Positions 7,720-16,046 of a stretch of DNA of 35,423 nt are shown piece by piece. The stretch comes from Bacteroidota bacterium (GTDB lineage: Bacteria; Bacteroidota; Bacteroidia; Bacteroidales; Prolixibacteraceae), in NCBI GenBank assembly GCA_021849365.1, contig JAJZSZ010000006.1:1-35423 (forward strand). Reading direction: 5' to 3'. A program made the position numbers and the translations under genes. A model generated the notes under the pieces. That model saw nothing but the letters and a program-made list of their open reading frames with translations. It made no database searches and was not told the DNA's origin. Each line of letters begins with the position of its first letter. Position 1 is the stretch's first letter.

Positions 7720-9819
7720 CTAAGGAACTACCAGAATCCCTAATTCTGCAAGCCGTTTTCCGGTTCGCTCATGTTCAGCCTGATATTTTGATTCAATGTC
7801 GCTGGCAATCTGCTGAAACCTGGCTTCCCCACGGATATTGTCGAAAAGCGGATCATTTTTCAGGTAAACCGTCCACCAATGGGCAAATGATTTCCTTTTA
7901 TTTAAGATGTCTAAATTTTTGTAAGCCTCCTCTTTATTACCTATAAAAGTATAAGTAGCAGCAAGATCATAATAGGTGTGTGAGTCTGAGAAAAATCTTT
8001 GAAGTTTTATCATTTCCTGAGAATATTTGATTTGCTGATTAAAATAGAAATTGGCCTCTTTAAATTTGCCAAGTTTCCAATAGCAAAATCCAATACGATT
8101 CGCCCCATATGTAGGGATATATTCTGATTTTATTGATGCTTCAATGTATTTTTCGTAGAAAGGAAATAGTTCTTTGCTATTACTTAAAGATGAGCAATTT
8201 ATACCTAAATTGATAATGTAGTCGGGATTAATCGCGTGGGCTTTTTGGGCATAGCTTAAAGCGTTTTTAATGTTTCCACGGCTAAGCTCAATAGAACTTA
8301 AGTTATTAAAATACCATACTGAGTCTCCAAGTATGGATAATACGTCGGTATAATACTTTTCTGTTTGATCAAAAAATCCGGCCCATTGATATGCATGCCC
8401 AATAGACATCAAAAAATAGGGATACTCCTTTCCCCTGTTGCGTTTCATTCCTTCGATATAATTGGTAATGCCTTCTGCAAAATTCTCCAATAAATAGTGC
8501 GAAATTCTTCCTTTATTATAATACGACTTAAAGTCATTGGGATCCAGTTCTATGGCTTTGTCAAAATCTTCAGATGCCTGTTCAATTTTACCTGTTTCCA
8601 GGTAACAACTTCCCCTCAGCCGATATGCCTCTGCCAACTGACTGTCATAGTTAATTGCCTGATTGGCAAGAATTAAAATTGAATCTGTAAAATTTTCTAA
8701 GTATTGATTTTTAACCATGGGTATTTGAACATTTTTATCCCACATTATCTCGCCTAATCCAACGTATGCCTTCGCAAATGTTGAATCTTGCGCTACTGCT
8801 TTTTGGTAAAAATTCCAGGCATTTACAAGTGCAGTTTTGTTGTGGTTGTCATTCTCGCATTTCATGTATTCATTTCGCCCTCGTTGGTAAAAATCATAAG
8901 CTACAAGGTTTGTCGTAGGTAATTTTCTGATAAGCTTTTGTTCTTCCGGTGTTATTGCGGCCTTTAATTCATTGGCGACGGTCTCAGCAATTTCACTTTG
9001 AACCGATAAAATGTCTTTCCAATCCCGATTATATTCATTCGACCACGCATGCCTTTCGTCGCTTGCTTTAATTAGCTGCAATATCAACCTGCTTTTTTCT
9101 CCATCCCTTAAAAAGCTGCCTTCCAACAGATAGGCCACATCGAGTTCTTTGCCAATCGCTTTTGCAGTTTTGTCGGTTCTTCGGTACTGCTCAACAGAGG
9201 TTCTGGAAATAACACGCAGATCCTTTATTTTCGAAAGATGAAGCAGAATTGCGTCCATGATACCGTCGGCAAGATATTGTTTATCACCATCATCACTTAG
9301 GTATTTGAACGGAAGTACGGCAATTGATTTTTCTTTGTCATTGCCGGATTTTGAGTCTGAAACTTCATTCACAATCAGCGAAATTGCGATCGCCCCAAAA
9401 ATAACAGACCCCAAAATCACTAATATAATGGTTTTCAAATTCCGGCTTTTTGTCTTAGCGACAGGCTTATCGGAGTGGTTGTTATCGCCGTTCGATAACT
9501 CCCGCAACCTTAACTCGCCGGGAGCATATCCAAAATACTCGTGAAAGCACTTATTGAAATAAGTTGGACTGCCAAATCCGACCCGGTAAGAGATCTCTGA
9601 TGCGGTTAGATCTTCATTTAGCAACAACTCTTTTGCCTTATTGAGCCTGACCTCTCTGATAAATTGATTGATTGTTTGATTTGTATTGGATTTTAACTTT
9701 CGGTGCAGGTATGAATGGCTCATTCCCATTTCCCGGATAAGATCTTCGACTCCAAATTCTTCGTTTGCCAAATTTGCTTCCACAAGATCTGTAAGCCTTT
9801 GCATGAACGGGTTGTTCAT
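7720..9819 (-). CDS. Membrane-anchored AraC-HTH/TolB-like/TPR regulator, paralogue B
   Basis: A 699-residue protein with the same order as its downstream neighbour: N-terminal AraC-type DNA-binding domain (about 5-105; MGMSHSYLHRKLKS, YRVGFGSPTYFNK), one membrane helix near 130-150, TolB-like domain (KSIAVLPFKYLSDD, ADGIMDAILLHLSKI, LRVISRTSVEQYR) and a long TPR array (FAKAYVGLGEIMWDKN, AEAYRLRGSCYLETGKIEQA). Only about a dozen of the first 165 residues differ from paralogue A, but the TolB and TPR halves diverge widely, which suggests different inputs feeding very similar DNA targets. The tail (RTGKRLAELGILVVP) also differs. A possible promoter lies at 9860-9890. It is separated from paralogue A by 235 bp that hold the stub of a third copy. 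Confidence 0.88.
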   Translation of the reverse strand: MNNPFMQRLTDLVEANLANEEFGVEDLIREMGMSHSYLHRKLKSNTNQTINQFIREVRLNKAKELLLNEDLTASEISYRVGFGSPTYFNKCFHEYFGYAPGELRLRELSNGDNNHSDKPVAKTKSRNLKTIILVILGSVIFGAIAISLIVNEVSDSKSGNDKEKSIAVLPFKYLSDDGDKQYLADGIMDAILLHLSKIKDLRVISRTSVEQYRRTDKTAKAIGKELDVAYLLEGSFLRDGEKSRLILQLIKASDERHAWSNEYNRDWKDILSVQSEIAETVANELKAAITPEEQKLIRKLPTTNLVAYDFYQRGRNEYMKCENDNHNKTALVNAWNFYQKAVAQDSTFAKAYVGLGEIMWDKNVQIPMVKNQYLENFTDSILILANQAINYDSQLAEAYRLRGSCYLETGKIEQASEDFDKAIELDPNDFKSYYNKGRISHYLLENFAEGITNYIEGMKRNRGKEYPYFLMSIGHAYQWAGFFDQTEKYYTDVLSILGDSVWYFNNLSSIELSRGNIKNALSYAQKAHAINPDYIINLGINCSSLSNSKELFPFYEKYIEASIKSEYIPTYGANRIGFCYWKLGKFKEANFYFNQQIKYSQEMIKLQRFFSDSHTYYDLAATYTFIGNKEEAYKNLDILNKRKSFAHWWTVYLKNDPLFDNIRGEARFQQIASDIESKYQAEHERTGKRLAELGILVVP
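9320..9819 (-). repeat. Direct repeat, copy 2: 5' part of paralogue B
   Basis: Partner of the repeat at 6985-7484: same orientation, gap-free over about 500 bp, with long identical stretches. It covers the AraC HTH, the linker and the membrane helix. Confidence 0.85.
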
Positions 9820-10121
9820 AGGACATTGATCTGATTGCTCGCGTTTAATTGTAGCAATATAAATTTACGACATTATTACCTGATAACAATTAGTTGATCA
9901 TACTTTCTGAACCGACCTTAAATTAACGAGAGCTCAATTCATTGAAAAAAGCCCTGTTAAAAGGACAGTCGTCAACGAGCACAACCGGAAATCAATGCGT
10001 TGGTATTTAATCAATAAAGTATCAGCTCTCCGACGATAATCACAAATTTTATCGTTAACTTTAATAGACAATTCATTTGTCTGGCTTTAAATAGTGGGAT
10101 GAACCTCAAAAATTTAGTGTT
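9820..10121. other. Divergent intergenic region between paralogue B and maeB
   Basis: This 302-bp AT-rich region has no ORF worth calling. It must hold promoters in both directions. One -33/-7-like pair is listed for the minus strand. For maeB only a degenerate box TAACTTTA (10056-10063) is visible. No RNA gene or strong hairpin was recognised. Confidence 0.5.
9860..9890 (-). promoter_or_regulatory. Candidate promoter for paralogue B
   Basis: On the minus strand ATTG (9890-9887) is followed after 19 bp by TAAATTTA (9867-9860). That is the Bacteroidota -33/-7 spacing with one mismatch to TAnnTTTG. It lies about 40 bp upstream of the ATG at 9819. Confidence 0.3.
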
Positions 10122-12392
10122 ATGGCAAAATTTACCAAAGAAGATGCCCTGAGGTACCATGCTGAAGGACGTCCCGGCAAGCTTGAAGTAGTTACCACCA
10201 AACCGCATTCTACCCAACGCGATCTTTCGCTGGCCTATTCGCCCGGAGTGGCCCATCCTTGCCTTGAGATCGAAAAGAACTTCGACGACATTTACAAATA
10301 CACGTCCAAAGGAAATCTTGTAGCCGTTATTTCAAACGGAACTGCAGTTCTTGGACTTGGAGACATTGGGGCCGGTGCCGGAAAGCCAGTGATGGAAGGC
10401 AAGGGTTTCCTTTTTAAAATTTTTGCTGATATTGATGTATTTGACATTGAAGTTGATACGCATAACGTGGATACCTTGGTTGAAACTGTGAAAAATATTG
10501 CTGTTACATTTGGCGGAATCAACCTCGAAGATATTAAAGCACCTGAATGTTTTGAGGTGGAAGAGCGGCTAAAGCGGGAAGTTTCCATTCCGCTTATGCA
10601 CGACGACCAACACGGCACAGCCATCATCTGTTCGGCCGGAATAATTAATGCCCTTGAATTGGCCGGAAAAAAACTCGGAGATGTCCGCATTGTAATTAGC
10701 GGGGCCGGAGCTGCTGCCATTGCCTGTGCCAACCTGATTGTTTCGTTGGGTGCACGAAAAGAAAACATGGTGATGCTCGATTCCAAAGGGGTTATCCGGA
10801 AAGATCGAACCGACCTGAATAAATACAAAGCCGCGTTTGCTACCGATTTCGATCTTCATACCTTGCCCGAGGCTATGACCGGAGCTGATATATTCCTCGG
10901 GTTGTCTCAAGCCAACTTGGTTTCGAAGGAAATGGTTCGTTCGATGGCTCCCAACCCAATCATTTTTGCCATGGCCAATCCCGATCCGGAAATTCCTTAC
11001 GACGAAGCGATGTCAGCTCGCGAAGACCTGATTATGGCTACCGGTCGTTCCGATTTTCCGAACCAGGTAAATAATGTGCTGGGCTTCCCGTATATATTTC
11101 GGGGAGCGCTTGATGTGCGGGCAACCTGTATCAACGAGGAGATGAAGCGGGCTGCGGTTTATGCACTAGCCGGTTTGGCCAAGGAAGCTGTTCCTGAAAG
11201 TGTAAGCAAGGCATACAACGTAAAGAATCTGGTATTTGGAAAGGAATACATTATTCCCAAGCCACTCGATCCACGACTAATTTCGACTGTTGCACCGGCA
11301 GTTGCCAAAGCCGCTATCGACAGCGGTGTTGCACGGAAACCAATCTACGACTGGGATCAGTATAAGCTTGAATTGAGCCAGCGGCTTGGTTTGGATAATC
11401 AGTTGTTGCACGGCATCGTGGTAAAAGCCAAACAACATCCAAAACGAATTGTATTTGCTGAAGGAAATAACCCGAAAGTGCTTAGGGCGGCAAATGAAGT
11501 TCTGCACGACGGAATTGCAGTTCCGATATTGCTGGGGAACGAGAACGAAATCAGGCAATTAATTGCAGAGAACCATTTCGATTTGCACACCATATCCATT
11601 ATCGATCCGCACGCAACGGAAAGCGATCAGATGCGTGAGTCGTTTGCCAACCTGATTTGGGAAAAGCGTCGCCGGAAGGGAATTACGCTTGAAGAAGCTA
11701 TGGAATTGACCTACAATCGCAATTATTTTGGCATCATGATGGTTGATGCCGGAGAAGCCGATGCCATGATCTCAGGCGTTACCAGTCATTATGGCGATGT
11801 CATGAGTCCGGCATTGAAATTAATCGGACCGAAATCCGGACTGGTCCACATTTCGAGCATGTACATTGTATTGACTAAACGTGGTCCGCTGTTCTTTGCT
11901 GATACTTCGGTTAATCTCGATCCCGATGTTCAAACCCTCATTGAAACGACTTTACTGGCTTCGGAAGAAGTGAAGAAGTTTAATATTGAACCGGTAATTG
12001 CCATGGTTTCCTATTCAAATTTCGGATCGGTTAAATCATCGGAACATACCCGTACACTTGACCGCGTGCGGCAAACCATTGCCTTCCTGCATCAGAATCA
12101 TCCTGATTTGGTTGTGGACGGCGAGATACAGATGAATTTTGCACTCAACAAGGAATTGCGAAGCCAAAAATTCCCATTCACCCGGCTCGAAAACCGCGAT
12201 GTTAATACCATCATTTTCCCAAACCTGACTTCAGGAAATATTGCATACAAACTGATGCAGGAGGTTGGTGGGGCCGAGGTGGTTGGCCCAATCCTCATGG
12301 GAATGAAAAAGCCTATACATGTGGTTCCAATGGAATGTTCGGTACGCGAAATTGTCAATATGGCGACAATTGCCGTCGTCGATGCGCAATAA
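10122..12392 (+). CDS. maeB: NADP-dependent malic enzyme with C-terminal phosphotransacetylase domain
   Basis: A 756-residue fusion of the size usual for MaeB. The first ~420 residues are malic enzyme: SLAYSPGVAHPCLEIEKN and GNLVAVISNGTAVLGLGDIG in the substrate region, PLMHDDQHGTAI with the metal-binding acid pair, and the nucleotide-binding ISGAGAAAIACANLIVSLGA. From about 430 to the end is a phosphotransacetylase-like domain (KQHPKRIVFAEGNNPKVLRA, DAGEADAMISGVTSHY, PNLTSGNIAYKLMQ). The enzyme decarboxylates malate to pyruvate with NADP+; in studied homologues the PTA-like part is regulatory, sensing acetyl-CoA, rather than catalytic. It is a cytoplasmic housekeeping gene, apparently monocistronic with its own terminator. 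The start ATG at 10122 gives the expected N-terminus MAKFTKEDALRYHAEG. Confidence 0.96.
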   Translation: MAKFTKEDALRYHAEGRPGKLEVVTTKPHSTQRDLSLAYSPGVAHPCLEIEKNFDDIYKYTSKGNLVAVISNGTAVLGLGDIGAGAGKPVMEGKGFLFKIFADIDVFDIEVDTHNVDTLVETVKNIAVTFGGINLEDIKAPECFEVEERLKREVSIPLMHDDQHGTAIICSAGIINALELAGKKLGDVRIVISGAGAAAIACANLIVSLGARKENMVMLDSKGVIRKDRTDLNKYKAAFATDFDLHTLPEAMTGADIFLGLSQANLVSKEMVRSMAPNPIIFAMANPDPEIPYDEAMSAREDLIMATGRSDFPNQVNNVLGFPYIFRGALDVRATCINEEMKRAAVYALAGLAKEAVPESVSKAYNVKNLVFGKEYIIPKPLDPRLISTVAPAVAKAAIDSGVARKPIYDWDQYKLELSQRLGLDNQLLHGIVVKAKQHPKRIVFAEGNNPKVLRAANEVLHDGIAVPILLGNENEIRQLIAENHFDLHTISIIDPHATESDQMRESFANLIWEKRRRKGITLEEAMELTYNRNYFGIMMVDAGEADAMISGVTSHYGDVMSPALKLIGPKSGLVHISSMYIVLTKRGPLFFADTSVNLDPDVQTLIETTLLASEEVKKFNIEPVIAMVSYSNFGSVKSSEHTRTLDRVRQTIAFLHQNHPDLVVDGEIQMNFALNKELRSQKFPFTRLENRDVNTIIFPNLTSGNIAYKLMQEVGGAEVVGPILMGMKKPIHVVPMECSVREIVNMATIAVVDAQ

Positions 12393-12430
12393 TTGTTTTT
12401 TTGTTTCTGTTCGTTTTAGGGTGGAATTTT

Positions 12431-12457
12431 AAAGAGGTCGTAACGACCTCTTTTTTT
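12431..12457 (+). terminator. Intrinsic terminator after maeB
   Basis: AAAGAGGTC (12431-12439) pairs with GACCTCTTT (12445-12453) around a GTAAC loop, followed by more T residues. It starts 38 bp after the maeB stop. Confidence 0.85.
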
Positions 12458-12558
12458 ATTGCAAAATTTCGACACGTGCGGGAAAATAGCGCCCTTTGAT
12501 TTTGTTTTTGTAGGCCGCTTTTAATATCATTGTGTAACCTAACCAAACAACCTATACG

Positions 12559-14568
12559 ATGAATCACTTTTCCTGCAGAAGATTAAAATCGCTTCTTTCA
12601 CTGATAGTTATACTTTGTTTCCAGAATAATATGCTGGTTCAGGCCGACGAAAATCGGTGGAAAATAAACCCTTCCGGTTCAATTTCATGGTTTATCGACA
12701 ACCGTTTGCCTCATTCGGATCACATCGAAATGAGTGGCGACAGTATTTCGGCTATTCTTCGTTATGGCGTAAATGCTGATAAATCGTTTCAGATTGAGCG
12801 GCAGCTGGTGTGGCCCATGCTGAGAACCATTCCGAACAATACGCACGCCAGTTTAATCCGCTCGTTTTCTGAAGATTTGATTGGCAAAATATCAGTGAAT
12901 GGTCGCCTTATAAAAGGCGAAAAAGTTGATGAAATTAGTCTGAATGGATTGATGACCGTTAAAAGTTCGGCTAATGGAATTGGGATTGAGCGGGTCATCT
13001 TTCCCTCAACAGCTCACCCGTTTTTTTACGAAGAATACAGGATTACAAATAGGCAGGACCGGCCACTTTCGGTTGAAATACCTGATTATCGGGTAGATTA
13101 CACAACCGATCCGCAAAAAGGAACAGTAGGTAGTTACAGCGTAGTTTCAGAGGTAGCGGGAAGCGGTTTTTATACCCTGAAAAAGGACGAAAGCGTTAGG
13201 TTTGGTCTGGTGTTTTCGGCATATCCAAAAGGTAAAAACAAAGTTGCTACAGATATTTCTGCAGAAAGAAGCAGCCGCGAGAATCTGGTTGCTGAGTGGG
13301 AAAACAAATTGGTACTCGAAACTCCTGACCAGGTTTTAAATCAGGCTTTTGCGTTTGCAAAAATCAGAGCTTCTGAAAGTATCTATAAAACTGCAGGTGG
13401 ATACATGCATGGTCCTGGTGGCGGAGCTTACTATGCCGCAATCTGGGCCAACGATCAGGCCGAATATGTCGGGCCATTCTTTCCGTTTTTGGGTTACTCA
13501 AAGGGCAACGATGCTTCGGACAACGCTTACCTGCATTTTGCCCGGTTCATGAATCCGGAGTACAAGCCAATTCCGAGCTCAATTATTGCTGAAGGGAAAG
13601 ATATCTGGAACGGAGCCGGGGACAGGGGCGATGCCGCTATGATTGCTTATGGGGCAGCCCGTTTCAGCCTTTCGCTGGGCGACAAACAAACCGCTGAAAA
13701 ACTCTGGCCTTTAATTGAATGGTGCCTCGAGTACAACAAACGACACATAAATACAGATGGCGTTGTTTCGTCGGATTCGGATGAGCTTGAAGGTCGCTTT
13801 CCTGCCGGAAAAGCAAATTTATGCACTTCGAGTTTGTATTACGATGCATTAATCTCGGCTGCTGCTCTGGGAAAGGAACTTGGCAAACCAGCCTCTTTAA
13901 CTTCAGTTTATGCCAAACAGGCTGCCGCGATAAAGCAGTCGATCGAATCGTTTTTTGGTCGCAAGGTTGAAGGGTTTGATACATACCGGTATTACAAGGA
14001 AAATGATGTACTGAGGTCGTGGATTTGTGTTCCGCTGACTGTCGGAATTTTCGATCGCAGCGAAGGAACAATTAATGCCCTTTTCTCTTCAAGGCTTTGG
14101 ACCAAAGACGGGTTGGCCACACAGGCAGGCGATTCAACCTTCTGGGATCGCTCAACTTTATACGCATTGCGGGGAGTTTTGCAGGCCGGTAAAACCGAAA
14201 AGGCAATGGAATTCCTGAAATATTATTCTCAGCGTCGTTTGTTGGGCGAACATGTTCCTTATCCGGTTGAGGCTTATCCGGAAGGAGGACAGCGACATCT
14301 TTCGGCCGAAAGCGGGTTATATTGCCGCATTTATACCGAAGGATTGTTTGGCATTCGTCCGGTTGGATTGAGTAGCTTCACAATTACTCCGCAGTTACCT
14401 GCCGATTGGGATTTTATGCGGCTGAAGAAGGTCCATGGATTTCAGAAGGAATTTGACATTGACATTAAGCGCGAAGGTGACAAAATCCGGTTGACTGTTA
14501 TGAGTAATGGGGCGGTCGTTCTAAATAAACTCGTACCAAACGGATCGAAACAGATGGTTAAGTTTTAG
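12559..14568 (+). CDS. Exported six-hairpin glycosidase-like protein, family unassigned
   Basis: A 669-residue protein with a probable signal peptide (basic start MNHFSCRRLK, hydrophobic SLLSLIVILCF, mature from about residue 30). Residues 30-270 look like a beta-sandwich domain. From about 270 to 600 the sequence has the aromatic- and Gly-rich helical pattern of (alpha/alpha)6 glycosidases: GGAYYAAIWANDQAEYVGPF, GAGDRGDAAMIAYGAARF, STFWDRSTLYALRGV, and SAESGLYCRIYTEGLFGIRP close to the end of the barrel. The C-terminus (SSFTITPQLPADWDFM, then a short strand-rich tail) resembles the closing beta domain of rhamnosidase- or trehalase-like enzymes. Candidate acids are Asp in WANDQAEY and Glu in AESGLY, but I cannot name the GH family or substrate. 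It converges with an MFS transporter gene only 9 bp away, which may handle the product. Confidence 0.75.
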   Translation: MNHFSCRRLKSLLSLIVILCFQNNMLVQADENRWKINPSGSISWFIDNRLPHSDHIEMSGDSISAILRYGVNADKSFQIERQLVWPMLRTIPNNTHASLIRSFSEDLIGKISVNGRLIKGEKVDEISLNGLMTVKSSANGIGIERVIFPSTAHPFFYEEYRITNRQDRPLSVEIPDYRVDYTTDPQKGTVGSYSVVSEVAGSGFYTLKKDESVRFGLVFSAYPKGKNKVATDISAERSSRENLVAEWENKLVLETPDQVLNQAFAFAKIRASESIYKTAGGYMHGPGGGAYYAAIWANDQAEYVGPFFPFLGYSKGNDASDNAYLHFARFMNPEYKPIPSSIIAEGKDIWNGAGDRGDAAMIAYGAARFSLSLGDKQTAEKLWPLIEWCLEYNKRHINTDGVVSSDSDELEGRFPAGKANLCTSSLYYDALISAAALGKELGKPASLTSVYAKQAAAIKQSIESFFGRKVEGFDTYRYYKENDVLRSWICVPLTVGIFDRSEGTINALFSSRLWTKDGLATQAGDSTFWDRSTLYALRGVLQAGKTEKAMEFLKYYSQRRLLGEHVPYPVEAYPEGGQRHLSAESGLYCRIYTEGLFGIRPVGLSSFTITPQLPADWDFMRLKKVHGFQKEFDIDIKREGDKIRLTVMSNGAVVLNKLVPNGSKQMVKF

Positions 14569-14577
14569 AGCCAGAAA

Positions 14578-15819
14578 TCAGGCTTCCGTCTTATTAATTG
14601 TTTTGGGATGTAGCGTTACCAATTGCAGAATTATTGCAATGGCAACAACGATTGTGAGTTTCGCGAAATCGTGCCTCATGTTTCCGGCGTCAGCCGATTT
14701 TCCCATAAAACTGGTTATGGCCGCACCTGCCGAAATTCCGACAAGGTTCATCAGGCCATACCCGGTGGCACGGTATCGCGACGAAACAAACTGACAAAGA
14801 ATAGGCATATTGTTTACATCGAAAATTCCAAAGCCAAGCCCGAAACACAGTCCGCCAAGCAGGATAAATCCGAATCCTGAGCCGTACCCAAGTAGAAAAA
14901 GGGCCGGAATGGTGAGTGCCAGTCCGATCACTCCTGTGTAAATCCGGCCTTTCAGGTTGTGCTGCGACCATCGGTCGGAAACATATCCTCCCAGTAATAC
15001 TCCGGCCAGTGAGGCCAGGGCAGTTGTCATGGTCGCCAGCGGGCCTGCTTCCGACATGTCGAGGTGTAAAGTTTCGGAAAACAGGGTAGGGACCCAGTTT
15101 TTTACAGCCCAGCCGGGCAGACTTGGAGCCGAAAAATAAAAAAGCAGTACCCAGAATGCGACGTTTCCGAACAGAATCCTGAACGCATTGAATGCCATTG
15201 AAAGCTCCGTTTTGAACGAAGATCGTTCGGTTGATTCAACCTTGTAAGTTTTCTTTTCTTTCAGGAAAAACAGAAGAATAAAGCTGTAAACCATGCCAAT
15301 TATTCCGAAGAGGAAAAATGTGGAGTGCCACGAAAGCTTTGTTGCAATGGTTGCTCCAAAACCACCCAGTGCCTGACCCAGATATATTCCGGTGGTGTGA
15401 ATTCCGATGGCAAACGATCGAGTTTTGCCCAAATGATAGTCGGCAATTAACGACAGTCCGGCCGGAATATAAAAAGCTTCGCTGATGCCCATAATGGCCC
15501 GGAGTACATACAGCTGATCGAATGTTTGGGCGAAACCCATTCCCAGGGTGACGCTCGACCAGGTAAACAAACTTCCGACAATTAGCCACTTGCGGTTTAT
15601 CCGGTCGGCAATAATGCCCGAAATGGGACTCATCAAGGCGTAAATCCAGAGAAAGATAGCCATGAGACGGCCGAAACTTTCGGCTTTGGCCAGTTCAGCA
15701 ATATCTACCATCATCGAGGGTTTCATGGTCGAAAGCATCTGTCGGTCGAGGTAGTTGAGAACTCCGACCAGCCACAACAAACCGACTACAACCCACGGGT
15801 ATATTGCTTTTTCTTTCAT
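14578..15819 (-). CDS. MFS transporter, sugar-acid/anion symporter-like
   Basis: A 413-residue protein with about 12 hydrophobic segments. Typical major facilitator features are present: an acidic start to helix 1 (VGVLNYLDRQMLS), the loop 2-3 motif GIIADRINRKW, and the repeat at the half-way point GGYVSDRWSQHNLKGR. The LNYLDR signature and SEAFYIPAGLSLIADY resemble the anion:cation symporter branch (hexuronate and related acids) or the spinster-like branch. The inner-membrane substrate is unknown. The gene ends 9 bp from the stop of the convergent glycosidase-like gene, and no terminator hairpin is visible between them, so the 3' ends of the two transcripts probably overlap. Confidence 0.87.
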   Translation of the reverse strand: MKEKAIYPWVVVGLLWLVGVLNYLDRQMLSTMKPSMMVDIAELAKAESFGRLMAIFLWIYALMSPISGIIADRINRKWLIVGSLFTWSSVTLGMGFAQTFDQLYVLRAIMGISEAFYIPAGLSLIADYHLGKTRSFAIGIHTTGIYLGQALGGFGATIATKLSWHSTFFLFGIIGMVYSFILLFFLKEKKTYKVESTERSSFKTELSMAFNAFRILFGNVAFWVLLFYFSAPSLPGWAVKNWVPTLFSETLHLDMSEAGPLATMTTALASLAGVLLGGYVSDRWSQHNLKGRIYTGVIGLALTIPALFLLGYGSGFGFILLGGLCFGLGFGIFDVNNMPILCQFVSSRYRATGYGLMNLVGISAGAAITSFMGKSADAGNMRHDFAKLTIVVAIAIILQLVTLHPKTINKTEA

Positions 15820-16046
15820 CTGAAAAGTTTAGTTGGTTTTGAATTTCAAAACTGAAAGCGAATTTAAGAAAACTCCGGCAAGTCTGGCTTTCGATTTTAA
15901 TTCATGAAAAAGGAAGTTTAAGGCAAAAGGTGGTGGTTATTCCTGTTAGTATTTGGATCCGGATTGATTTTTTATTGATTAATCAACTTTTATTCCTATT
16001 TTCATCCGAAAAGTTATTGCTTTCGGCTTTAAAGAGAGGTAAAGAG

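Noticed and set aside
7692-7946. 84-aa plus-strand ORF over the junction of the regulator paralogues
   Set aside because: It is antisense to the tail of paralogue B and to the stub, both of which have clear homology on the minus strand.
10292-10828. 178-aa minus-strand ORF inside maeB
   Set aside because: It is a shadow of the strongly conserved malic enzyme coding frame.
15930-16046. Upstream extension of the TPR histidine kinase in the ORF track
   Set aside because: The 39 extra residues are not protein-like, and ATG 16047 directly yields a clean signal peptide behind a purine-rich site.
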